Source: Nitrososphaerota archaeon
GTDB lineage: Archaea > Thermoproteota > Nitrososphaeria > Nitrososphaerales > Nitrosopumilaceae
Direction of reading: 5' to 3'
Assembly (NCBI GenBank): GCA_028867595.1
Contig: JAGWGB010000004.1
Span: 1-64,000, forward strand
DNA length: 64,000 bases
A model generated the notes under the pieces. The model did not search any database and was not told the origin of the DNA. It worked only from the letters and a program-made list of their open reading frames with translations. A program made the position numbers and the translations under genes. Positions 17,670-25,282 of this stretch are shown piece by piece (the first letter of the stretch is position 1; each line of letters opens with the position of its first letter).

Positions 17670-17975
17670 CTAACTTTGTTCCTTGTCACTTTTTTCACTC
17701 CTTGGAAAAATTTCTTCGTAAGGCTCTAAAACCATCTTGCAAAACTGTCGCCCTTTCTCTGTTACTGAATATTTTATCACTTTTTTGTTTCCCCATGGTA
17801 TTTCTGTTCTTTTTATGAAGCCTTTACGTTCTAGACTCTCTAGTATATCTTTATGCTTCATCAAATTCAAACCACAATAACTCAACAAATTTGTCTGATT
17901 GAGTTCCCCAAACTCTGTTAACTTTAGGATGATATCCTTTCTTATATAGACTCGATCACGATATTCGTGTGACAA
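17670..17975 (-). CDS. Winged-helix DNA-binding protein (101 aa)
   Basis: One winged-helix domain fills the protein: YIRKDIILKLTEFGELNQTNLLSYCGLNLMKHKDILESLERKGFIKRTE, then a wing (GNKKVIKYSVTEKGRQFCK). LxxLExKGFI and YxVTEKG are typical of archaeal PadR/ArsR-like transcription factors of the DUF4364/wHTH_45 kind. TTG start. It sits between operator sites B and C, with site C about 80 bp upstream of its own start, and is the obvious candidate to bind the tandem operator. No effector domain is visible, so sensing may involve the membrane protein encoded just downstream. Confidence 0.8.
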   Translation of the reverse strand: MSHEYRDRVYIRKDIILKLTEFGELNQTNLLSYCGLNLMKHKDILESLERKGFIKRTEIPWGNKKVIKYSVTEKGRQFCKMVLEPYEEIFPRSEKSDKEQS

Positions 17976-18056
17976 GGATATCGCATTTGTTGGATGTAAA
18001 ATTCTGTATTAAGCTTTTACTCTACTTGAGAGGTTGTTCTTGATTACAGATATGCA

Positions 18057-18084
18057 TTAACAATGTTCCTGAACAAGGTTTGAC
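18057..18084 (+). promoter_or_regulatory. Tandem operator, site C, upstream of the MacB-like exporter operon
   Basis: TTAACAATGT (18057-18066), TCC, TGAACAAGGT (18070-18079), then TTGAC. This matches sites A and B. A weak TATA-like TTTAATTCC follows at 18090-18098, and about 26 bp beyond is a GTG (18119). The site lies between the divergent winged-helix gene and the ABC operon and could control both. Confidence 0.65.
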
Positions 18085-18118
18085 AATTATTTAATTCCAC
18101 TAATTAAATGAAAGATAC

Positions 18119-18370
18119 GTGGGCATGATTTTGAGTTCTACCGTGGAGAAAACTAGAGTTTTTCGCAACCCCATAGATCTTAGCGCATGCTCTTCTGGTG
18201 GATATGCCCACAAAAATCGTCTTCATATTACAAAACATCATAGGTTTGTAACACAGTATGGTTTCTTCCAATTTTCTATGAAAGACTATTTTTACAATCT
18301 TGGTAATATTTTTGTAAACTCATCCAATTATACTGGAAAAATAAACCGGAATGTAGAGCGAATTGATTAG
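18119..18370 (+). CDS. Uncertain 83-aa leader ORF before the ABC ATPase
   Basis: An open frame starts with GTG at the position where transcription from the site C promoter should begin, and ends 8 bp inside the ABC ATPase frame. The composition (many His, Tyr, Phe, Asn; no clear hydrophobic or repeated pattern) is not convincing for a folded protein. It may be a leader peptide, a short regulatory gene or simply untranslated leader of about 240 nt. Its only support is the promoter geometry and the overlap. Confidence 0.25.
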   Translation: MGMILSSTVEKTRVFRNPIDLSACSSGGYAHKNRLHITKHHRFVTQYGFFQFSMKDYFYNLGNIFVNSSNYTGKINRNVERID

Positions 18371-19127
18371 AGATAAATCAGGTACTAAATCCAGCTCAAC
18401 CGCAATGGTAAATGAACCAAAACCAGATGAAGTAAATTCAAATTCAACAGCATTAACAGTGAAAAACCTATCAAAAATTTACGACTCGGCAGCAGGCAAA
18501 GTAGTTGCATTAGACAATATCAATTTCGCTGTAAAGAAAGGAGAGTTTGTTTCCATAGTGGGCCCGTCAGGAAGTGGCAAGTCTACCCTCCTTAACATGA
18601 TAGGGGCGCTGGACAGACCAACATCTGGGAACGTCTACATAAATGATGTGGATATTTTTTCTCTAAATGATTCTGATATTGCCACAATGAGAAATAATCT
18701 GATTGGATTTATTTTCCAATCCTTTAATCTAATCAACAGGACAACCGTATTAAAAAATGTAAAACTACCGGGAACCATATCTGGAATGTCTGCATCCGAG
18801 GCCAATGAGCGTGCAATGAGAATTTTGGAGGCTCTGGGTATTGCTGACAAGGCAACACAAAAACCGGTTAATCTGAGCGGAGGTCAGCAGCAAAGAGTTG
18901 CGATAGCAAGATCGCTGGTAAATAATCCTGCAATAGTGTTAGCAGACGAGCCTACGGGAAATCTCGACACTAAAACTGGAGAGGATGTTTTTGATATGCT
19001 CAAGACACTATCGCACAAGTTTAAACGTACAATAATAATGGTTACACATAATCCAGAACTTGCAGAATCCACTGATAGATCTATATTGATAAGAGATGGG
19101 AGAATCGACAAAGATGTCATCAACTAG
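18363..19127 (+). CDS. ABC transporter ATPase, MacB/LolD type
   Basis: The 254-aa ATPase has Walker A GPSGSGKS (residues 66-73), Q-loop (FIFQSFNLI), signature LSGGQQQRVAIARSL, Walker B IVLADEPTGNLD and switch His (MVTHNPELAE). The FQSFNLI and ADEPTGNLDT patterns define the MacB/LolD/FtsE subfamily, which drives mechanotransmission rather than substrate passage through a pore. TTG at 18363 is used; an ATG at 18402 (MVNEPKP) is an alternative. It overlaps the secreted adaptor gene, which in turn overlaps the permease gene, giving a tight three-gene operon. Confidence 0.92.
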   Translation: MIRDKSGTKSSSTAMVNEPKPDEVNSNSTALTVKNLSKIYDSAAGKVVALDNINFAVKKGEFVSIVGPSGSGKSTLLNMIGALDRPTSGNVYINDVDIFSLNDSDIATMRNNLIGFIFQSFNLINRTTVLKNVKLPGTISGMSASEANERAMRILEALGIADKATQKPVNLSGGQQQRVAIARSLVNNPAIVLADEPTGNLDTKTGEDVFDMLKTLSHKFKRTIIMVTHNPELAESTDRSILIRDGRIDKDVIN

Positions 19128-21192
19128 TTTTAGAAAAAATCTGACTCTGAAGATTGTAGTCGTAGCCTTAGTTGCATTATTATTTGTACCAATGTTTAAC
19201 GCACCTTCAAATGCACAAGTGCAAAATAATTGCGCGGCTCCACTGACAACCACTATAGAGGAATTCTATAATGGACCAATAGCAGTAGACGCGTATTGGG
19301 TTAACCAAGGAACATCGTCAGCTAACAACTCAACTTCAAATAACCCAGTAAAAAAAGAAGTTGGACCAGGTGAAGGTATAGAGGAATTTGCTGTTGTATT
19401 AGTTAACAGAGGAAACTTTCCAATCAATTCAATTACAGGCTTTTTGAATCTCCCCGCTGGATTTGCCCCAACTGGAGAAAGCAAGCTGCCACAACTTCTT
19501 CAACAATACAATCCTGCCTCAAAGGTAGCAAGCCACTATGCGCTTTCCACTTTTTACGGTACTGTGCAGCCTGGAGGTACATTCACCTTGTACTTTAATG
19601 TCAATGTGCTGGATACAGCACAGGTACAAACATACAATACACAACTCGTAGCTAACTATTACATACTGCAAAGTAACCAGGCCGGTACCTATATTGAAGA
19701 TTGCACCTCGGCTATACTTCAAATTCCGTTGGTTCTTCCAGGTAAGGTTGTCCTAGATGTGACATCCCCTGACAGTAATATCACGCCATCACAAAGTGAT
19801 CCAATTACAATAACAATTCAGAACAAGGGTTCAGCTCCTGCAACCGGAGTCATAGCTACTATAACAAATCTTGGTCAAAAAGGAAATTCTGGCTCAGGAA
19901 GCAGTGGTACATTAACACTATCATCAACAACTACTAACATTGTAAATCTAGGAGCAAATCAATTTAACTTGGGTACTATACCAGCTGGCGGTTCTGCAAA
20001 TATTACCACTACAGTTTTTCCTTCTAGTTCTGCAGCAGGTCAAACGCAAGATGTCTCAATAGGGCTTTCATATGAAAATGCATGGGGAGCATCAGAAAGC
20101 ACCGCTCTGAATACCGGACTGGTAGTTAGCCCTATTCCGCCGGAATCATTAAGCCTCAATTATATAGGAAATACCACTTCGCCAGTAATTACCTCTGGAA
20201 ATCTAGCTAACCTCAATTTTGCAGTGTCAAATAACAGTACTGCTGAAGCATCAAATGTAGTAATATCTCTAGTTCCACAATCAACATCTGTATCAGTTGT
20301 GGGTCAGTCCACATGGACAATACCAAAACTGGAACCTGGACAACAGCAGTATCTGTCTACCCAAGTGTTTGCAGCAAACTCTTTGATTGATACTCCGACT
20401 TCCTTTACCCTTACGGCAAATTACGTGGCAAATGGACAGACTGAGACTAACTCCTTAACGTTAGGTGCGTTTGTAGTTGGCGATATCAAATTGCAGATAT
20501 ATGGTTTGGCAATAAGCACCGTGGGTAATTCACCGCAAATTGCAGGCAGTCTGCTAAACCAGGGAAGCACGACTGGGCTTTATGGCACAATACAGCTAGC
20601 TCCATCTCCACTGCTTGATGCTATAAGGCAAGCTAGAATGGCTAACGGCAATGGTTCCAATTATACTTCGTCATTGCCACAAGCTGACGCTCAATCATCA
20701 TTTGGTCAAGGAGGACAAGGTGGTGGATTTGGTGGAGGACAAGGTGGACGTGGATCCGGTGGCGGAGCTGGTGGGCGTGGAATGGCATCGACTCAACAGT
20801 TCTTGGGTGACCTTACCGCAGACTCTCCTATACCATTTAGTATACCAATTTACGGTTTGAATCTACTTCCACCTGGGAGCTATCCCGTATCATTCAAAGT
20901 TGTGTATGCTGATGATCTCAAGAACATTCATACAGTTACTCTGACTCAAAATGTGATGGTTGCCAGAAGTACATCTACACATGTGAAAACGCAAACCTCA
21001 ATTATTGATGAAATTCTAGGTAATACTACACTTCAACTTGCTATTGGTGTTTCTATCGCAGGTGCTATAGCTGCAGTTATAATAATTCGAAAGCGAAAAT
21101 CTCGTAAGAAACTAAAAATGCTTACTGGAAACGATACTGATATTGTGACTGTCCTAAAGGACACTGATAAGAAACAAAATGAATCCAAGTGA
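19114..21192 (+). CDS. Secreted multi-domain adaptor-like protein of the MacB operon
   Basis: The 692-aa product has a signal peptide (LKIVVVALVALLFVPMFNAPSNA) and then repeated CARDB/COG1361-like Ig domains (about residues 60-210, 215-340, 345-460), with phrases such as VVLVNRGNFPINSITG and ITIQNKGSAPATGV. A Gly-rich linker (about 530-565, GGQGGGFGGGQGG), another beta domain, and a C-terminal helix (LAIGVSIAGAIAAVIII) with a basic tail follow. It sits between ATPase and permease with overlaps on both sides (14 bp each). That is where Gram-negative operons carry the MacA adaptor, so I infer an extracellular partner of the transporter. The ATG at 19114 is preferred over 19096. Confidence 0.8.
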   Translation: MSSTSFRKNLTLKIVVVALVALLFVPMFNAPSNAQVQNNCAAPLTTTIEEFYNGPIAVDAYWVNQGTSSANNSTSNNPVKKEVGPGEGIEEFAVVLVNRGNFPINSITGFLNLPAGFAPTGESKLPQLLQQYNPASKVASHYALSTFYGTVQPGGTFTLYFNVNVLDTAQVQTYNTQLVANYYILQSNQAGTYIEDCTSAILQIPLVLPGKVVLDVTSPDSNITPSQSDPITITIQNKGSAPATGVIATITNLGQKGNSGSGSSGTLTLSSTTTNIVNLGANQFNLGTIPAGGSANITTTVFPSSSAAGQTQDVSIGLSYENAWGASESTALNTGLVVSPIPPESLSLNYIGNTTSPVITSGNLANLNFAVSNNSTAEASNVVISLVPQSTSVSVVGQSTWTIPKLEPGQQQYLSTQVFAANSLIDTPTSFTLTANYVANGQTETNSLTLGAFVVGDIKLQIYGLAISTVGNSPQIAGSLLNQGSTTGLYGTIQLAPSPLLDAIRQARMANGNGSNYTSSLPQADAQSSFGQGGQGGGFGGGQGGRGSGGGAGGRGMASTQQFLGDLTADSPIPFSIPIYGLNLLPPGSYPVSFKVVYADDLKNIHTVTLTQNVMVARSTSTHVKTQTSIIDEILGNTTLQLAIGVSIAGAIAAVIIIRKRKSRKKLKMLTGNDTDIVTVLKDTDKKQNESK

Positions 21193-22441
21193 TATCTTTT
21201 CTCTTGCATATGATGCACTTGTAGATAGAAAAGTTAGAACAATACTTACCGTATTGATGGTAGTACTAGGGGCAAGCCTTGTAGTAGTGATAAATGGTCT
21301 AAGTGCTGGACAGTCTGCATTCTTGCAAAAACAGCTAAGCTCTCTTGCCTCTAATGTTATCTATGCCTCATCTGGACAGCGTTCGTATTACGGCGGCGAA
21401 TCATCACAGGCGTCTTTGATCGTCAATGATGTGATAGCAAATAAAATCAGGACACTACCATACGTTACAGATGTTGTTCCGCAATATTCTGGTTCAGTAA
21501 CAATTGATTCGTATGGCAATGTTCAGCATGTTTCTGTAGTTGGGATGGATCCTACCAAGTTGACAGTCATGTTACCGAATCTAGTATTTGTTGATGGTTC
21601 TACACTTGCACCAAATGATAGGTCAGCAGCTGTCGTAGGAGATACAATAGCCAACCCTCCTGGGTCAACTACACCATTTGTGATAGTGGGTCAGACTCTT
21701 AAAATAACTTATAGTTACTCTGATTCTACAGGTAAACAGCAACAGGAGGTTAGGAATTTTCTTGTAACTGCAATAATGAAACCTTCTGGAAACACAAGAA
21801 TTGATAACGCCCTTGTGATAAACTCCGATGCCGCAAATCAACTCTTACGTAAATCTGGAAGATATGATTCCTTGGTTATACAAACTACTGATGACACTTA
21901 TGTGAATACAGTTCAGCAAGAGATCACTGGTATCTATGGAAAAAATATCGGCATAACCATTCCTCAGGCATTTTTACAGGTAAGGCAACAAACAGCCCAA
22001 GGAAATGCAATGTTTGTAGAAATGATTGGGTTCATTGCTTTGGTTGTTGGAGCCGTAGGAATCGTAACTACACTTTACAATTCAGTGACAGAGAGAATTC
22101 GTGAGATTGGCACCATGAAGGCAATTGGTGCCCAAAATTCATCAATATTGGCACTCTTCTTGGTTGAAGCCGCTTTAATTGGAGTAATGGGTGCTACTCT
22201 AGGTCTAGCTATTGGAGTTGTTGGAGGTTACGCAATGACAAGCTTTCCCTCACATACTGCTGGAGGTCCAGGTGGGTTTGGTCCCGGTGGTGGTAGTATC
22301 AGTTCTTTTCCGCCAATCTTTCTTCCAGAAGATCTAATCAAAGTCTGGCTTTTATCAGTGTCGTTGGCAGTTGGTGCAGGAATTTTTCCTGCATGGAAAG
22401 CATCAAAATTATCTCCTATGGTAGCACTGAGACGAGAATAA
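21179..22441 (+). CDS. MacB-like ABC permease (FtsX domain)
   Basis: The 420-aa protein has an N-terminal helix (VRTILTVLMVVLGASLVVVINGL), a large extracellular periplasmic-core domain (about 45-275) and three C-terminal helices. The segments EMIGFIALVVGAVGIVTTLYNSVTERIREIGTMKAIGA and FPAWKASKLSPMVALRRE are signatures of the FtsX/MacB family. A Gly/Pro-rich insertion (GGPGGFGPGGG) lies between the last two helices. Start overlaps the adaptor stop by 14 bp. In archaea without an outer membrane such transporters act on peptides or lipids at the cell surface. Confidence 0.92.
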   Translation: MNPSDIFSLAYDALVDRKVRTILTVLMVVLGASLVVVINGLSAGQSAFLQKQLSSLASNVIYASSGQRSYYGGESSQASLIVNDVIANKIRTLPYVTDVVPQYSGSVTIDSYGNVQHVSVVGMDPTKLTVMLPNLVFVDGSTLAPNDRSAAVVGDTIANPPGSTTPFVIVGQTLKITYSYSDSTGKQQQEVRNFLVTAIMKPSGNTRIDNALVINSDAANQLLRKSGRYDSLVIQTTDDTYVNTVQQEITGIYGKNIGITIPQAFLQVRQQTAQGNAMFVEMIGFIALVVGAVGIVTTLYNSVTERIREIGTMKAIGAQNSSILALFLVEAALIGVMGATLGLAIGVVGGYAMTSFPSHTAGGPGGFGPGGGSISSFPPIFLPEDLIKVWLLSVSLAVGAGIFPAWKASKLSPMVALRRE

Positions 22442-22496
22442 TTCTCTAACTTAACGTAAAGAAAAAAATCTGGGGCTAACCTGACTAGTTATTGTA

Positions 22497-22835
22497 TCAT
22501 GAACTAAGAATTGTAATTCCTGTAATTTTTTTGATCTCTTCTCGGCTTAATCCGCTTGCAGCTAAAAATACGGCTAGTTTGATTGCATCTTGTCCTTTCT
22601 CTGATATTTTCAAGAGATTGATATTGCCAAGATCGATTAAGCGTTTTGAAGCATCTTGAGTATCATTTTTCTTCTCTAATTTTTCTATTTCTGATACCGC
22701 ATCAACTTTTTTGCCATTGAGCAGAGTATCTATTCTACCAAAATCTATTTTTTCTAACTGTTCTTCAAAATCCTTCATATCTGAAAATTCTATAGTAATC
22801 TCGCCTCCGGATAGGTTGATCTTTATCTTGGCCAT
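22497..22835 (-). CDS. Hypothetical protein (112 aa)
   Basis: Soluble protein with an N-terminal strand-rich part (KIKINLSGGEITIEFSD), a charged helix/coiled-coil middle and a C-terminal helix-turn-helix-like end (KLAVFLAASGLSREEIKKITGI). The last segment resembles a small HTH (AxxLxxxGLSREEIKKITGI), so DNA binding is possible. It lies head-to-tail with the next minus-strand gene upstream (48 bp gap). Family not recognised. Confidence 0.6.
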   Translation of the reverse strand: MAKIKINLSGGEITIEFSDMKDFEEQLEKIDFGRIDTLLNGKKVDAVSEIEKLEKKNDTQDASKRLIDLGNINLLKISEKGQDAIKLAVFLAASGLSREEIKKITGITILSS

Positions 22836-22882
22836 GATTTACTAGTAATTACATACTGCGTCGGAAATTAATCTATTCACTA

Positions 22883-23278
22883 TCAACCACCATACCCGGA
22901 GTTTCCAATGAAAGGTGCACTTGCAGGCTCTCTATATGGCTGTGTTACATTGACTCCCTGATCAGCTGTAACTCTGACCATGCTAAGATCACTACCTTGT
23001 GGTGGGGAAAGTGAAATTTTGTCACCTGGGTTGAGTAGTGGAATCATATCTGGTTTTGCAGTTCCGCCGTAATCTATTTTCACATTCGTGAGCGGATTAA
23101 TTCCTGTATTTTTGATCATCACATGTGTCTCTATTCCCATCTCATCTTTTACAATAATGGGGTTGACAGAAATATCATATTTTTGAGTGGGCGCAGATAA
23201 AAGAAAAGTGAATACGAGAAAGATTCCTATTGCGGCAAGGCCACCGCCTATTGTTATTGAAAGTAATGGCTTTTTCAA
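22883..23278 (-). CDS. Membrane-anchored extracellular hypothetical protein (131 aa)
   Basis: An uncleaved N-terminal helix (PLLSITIGGGLAAIGIFLVFTFLL) is followed by an extracellular beta domain of about 95 residues, with a CARDB-like phrase (VMIKNTGINPLTNVKIDYG) and a Pro/Gly-rich tail. No catalytic motif. Probably an envelope protein. It is divergent from the J-domain gene, and a short intergenic region (about 150 bp) serves both promoters. Confidence 0.6.
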   Translation of the reverse strand: MKKPLLSITIGGGLAAIGIFLVFTFLLSAPTQKYDISVNPIIVKDEMGIETHVMIKNTGINPLTNVKIDYGGTAKPDMIPLLNPGDKISLSPPQGSDLSMVRVTADQGVNVTQPYREPASAPFIGNSGYGG

Positions 23279-23425
23279 CTACTAGTGAATTTACTGCTAA
23301 ATATTTCAATGTGCTGTATCTGGTTTTCGTAAGACTCATTCTGTCTTTGTGATCGAATTTGTTTTCCAATTAAGACAAAAAAATGATATTAAAGTTTTTT
23401 AAAATAGTTCAGTATGTTATAATCA

Positions 23426-23920
23426 TTGAATAATTACAGATGTTATCAAATGCTTGGTTTGCATGAAGGTGCAACTATGCAAGAAATAAAGGAAGCATAT
23501 AGAAAACTGGCATTACGATATCACCCTGACAAAAACGTTTCAAAACAAGATGGCGAAAAGTTCAAGATTATAACAGAGGCTTATCAGATGCTTCGTACCA
23601 ATTATGATGATGGCCTAAAAAAATCGGTTTATTCAAGTTATGGCACGAGTAGACCTAATTCAAAAATATCGCATTGGCGTAAGATTGTGGTTGATGATAA
23701 AGCTCTCATTGAATGGTTTCAATATGCAAAATATGCAGACCGTGCATACAAAGAAATTTGTAAATGTGAACAAATGTTCTTGAAATATTGTGAAAAAATA
23801 ACAAACCCATTAAATTCGAATCTCCTTTCTTCTTTTTCCACACCCTGTAACCGGGATAATCTCTTTCTTACTTTGAACACTTGTAAACAATTCCTGAAAA
23901 AAAAGATCAAAGAATTTTAA
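23426..23920 (+). CDS. J-domain protein (DnaJ-like co-chaperone)
   Basis: Residues 3-65 form a J domain: YQMLGLHEGATMQEIKEAYRKLALRYHPD, with the HPD triad at 33-35, then KFKIITEAYQML. The remaining 100 residues lack the Gly/Phe, zinc and CTD regions of DnaJ; they are helical with several Cys. It should stimulate an Hsp70 ATPase for a specific client. TTG start inferred from frame and length; the first few residues are already inside the J domain. Confidence 0.85.
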   Translation: MNNYRCYQMLGLHEGATMQEIKEAYRKLALRYHPDKNVSKQDGEKFKIITEAYQMLRTNYDDGLKKSVYSSYGTSRPNSKISHWRKIVVDDKALIEWFQYAKYADRAYKEICKCEQMFLKYCEKITNPLNSNLLSSFSTPCNRDNLFLTLNTCKQFLKKKIKEF

Positions 23921-24026
23921 ATCCACCTTCAATCTTTAACTTTTCAATATGTTGTTAGCATAAAATCACATTATGATTTTCTAAATGAAAAAAATTAAAA
24001 AAGAAAATGATGATGTTTGGCTCTGA

Positions 24027-24827
24027 CTATCTTCGTCGTACTGATGACCATACTCCAATACCGGTCATTATTGCTACTACTGCCATTCCAGCTCCCCATC
24101 CGGTCATTTGAAGAGGACCAGTAGGATTATCTGCATCTGAATAGCCAACTGAAGCACTTGGAGAAGTTGTAGTTGTTGTAGTTGGTGCATATGTTGCTGG
24201 TGTTGCTGGTGCGCTGTTTACAGGCACTGCAGGAGCAGATGTAGAAGTTGTACTAGTGTTATTTGTCGTATTCATGCTTGAAGGCATGCTACTAGTCGTA
24301 CTTGGAGTGGATGGCATACTTGGAGTAGACGGTGTACTTGAAGTTGTACTAGTGTTATTTGTCGTATTCATGCTTGAAGGCATGCTACTAGTCGTACTTG
24401 GAGTAGACGGTGTACTTGGAATTGTAGCTGCAGATGCGCTTACAATTACCTGACCTGTCATCCATGGATGAACTTGACAAAAGTAATTGTATGTTCCAGG
24501 ATTGTTGAAAGTGAATGTAAAGTCTTTTCCAGCTGCAATCAAGCTGCTATCGAAGATAGTACCAGTCTGATTGTCTGATGGACTGCCACTTGTTACGGTG
24601 TGGCTGACTTTGTCGTTATTTTGCCATTCTACAGTCGTTCCTGGGGCCACAGTTACAGTGTCGGGACTAAAACAATTGTTCGATTGTGAACAGTTTGGGC
24701 CCGAACCGGCTCCCGCCGAGATGTTTACTGTTGTTTGTGATTCGTCTGCAAATGCTGATGGAGCAATTGCGAGAATCGCAACTAGAGTCAAAACGCCAAA
24801 TAATGCGCTTATAGGTTTCGACATCAT
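24027..24827 (-). CDS. Secreted cupredoxin with Ser/Thr-rich repeat stalk and C-terminal anchor
   Basis: Signal peptide (to SAFA, about residue 27) and a type-1 copper domain (about 30-130) with His76, Cys117, His120 and Met123 (YFCQVHPWMTG). A Cys pair near residues 46 and 52 is also found in the 33253 cupredoxin. A low-complexity stalk of about 90 Ser/Thr/Pro residues with two 32-residue repeats follows, then a C-terminal helix with RRR. It is a tethered blue-copper electron carrier. The stalk is probably glycosylated. An inverted repeat lies upstream at 24886-24902. Confidence 0.88.
   Translation of the reverse strand: MMSKPISALFGVLTLVAILAIAPSAFADESQTTVNISAGAGSGPNCSQSNNCFSPDTVTVAPGTTVEWQNNDKVSHTVTSGSPSDNQTGTIFDSSLIAAGKDFTFTFNNPGTYNYFCQVHPWMTGQVIVSASAATIPSTPSTPSTTSSMPSSMNTTNNTSTTSSTPSTPSMPSTPSTTSSMPSSMNTTNNTSTTSTSAPAVPVNSAPATPATYAPTTTTTTSPSASVGYSDADNPTGPLQMTGWGAGMAVVAIMTGIGVWSSVRRR
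24244..24404 (-). repeat. Two in-frame direct copies, 96-bp period
   Basis: A 65-bp segment at 24244-24308 recurs identically at 24340-24404, period 96 bp (32 codons), within the cupredoxin stalk. The intervening part also contains shorter Ser/Thr/Pro repeats (cttggagtagacggtgt-like). It suggests recent stalk-length change. Confidence 0.85.
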
Positions 24828-24885
24828 ACGTCCATTACCGCCCTAATCAGTTAATAAATTCTATGAATATTCCAAGATCCGTGGC

Positions 24886-24902
24886 CATGGTTTACCACCA
24901 TG
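24886..24902. promoter_or_regulatory. Inverted repeat upstream of the tethered cupredoxin
   Basis: CATGGT (24886-24891) and ACCATG (24897-24902) are perfect inverted arms with a 5-bp spacer, about 60 bp upstream of the cupredoxin ATG (24827) and beyond its likely TATA (TTTATTAAC on the minus strand). A plausible operator; the minus strand also reads ACATGGTG, shared with operator site B. Confidence 0.3.
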
Positions 24903-25010
24903 TCAAGTCAAAAATCGTCTTTTTATCAAAATAAAAGTGCAAAATATTGCAAACACTGTAAGAGCCCGATTAGCAATGTACAATAAATACTGCCGTAATC
25001 TAGATTCTAT

Positions 25011-25154
25011 ATGACAAGTACGAAATGCGTTGTATGTGGAATAGGTTTCTTTTCTGCCACAGGCTCTGACAAATGTTCACGATGTGAAGGAAAGGGAAAA
25101 CCCGAGACCACTGAAAGCCATGATTCTTGTGGTTGTGGACATCACCACCACTAG
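25011..25154 (+). CDS. Small zinc-ribbon protein with CGCGHHHH tail (47 aa)
   Basis: The frame begins MTSTKCVVCGIGFF, contains a second pair CSRC, and ends HDSCGCGHHHH. CxxC...CxxC is a minimal zinc ribbon. The two extra Cys and four terminal His form a likely metal-binding tail, as in small metallochaperones. The arrangement of Cys/His is too regular for a random frame. It stands alone between divergent neighbours. Could be a zinc, nickel or copper carrier; function unproven. Confidence 0.65.
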   Translation: MTSTKCVVCGIGFFSATGSDKCSRCEGKGKPETTESHDSCGCGHHHH

Positions 25155-25282
25155 ACTCGTTTTTTATTCTTCTAAAAGCCCTACAAAAATTACTATCTTT
25201 GTATTCGTGGGGCCATATTGAAAAAATTCTAGTATGTGAAGATCGTTCTATTAATATTGCCAAAGAGAAAGTTAGATGAACT

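Noticed and set aside
24256-24453. 65-aa valine/leucine-rich frame opposite the cupredoxin stalk
   Set aside because: It is the antisense of Ser/Thr repeats and has no promoter.
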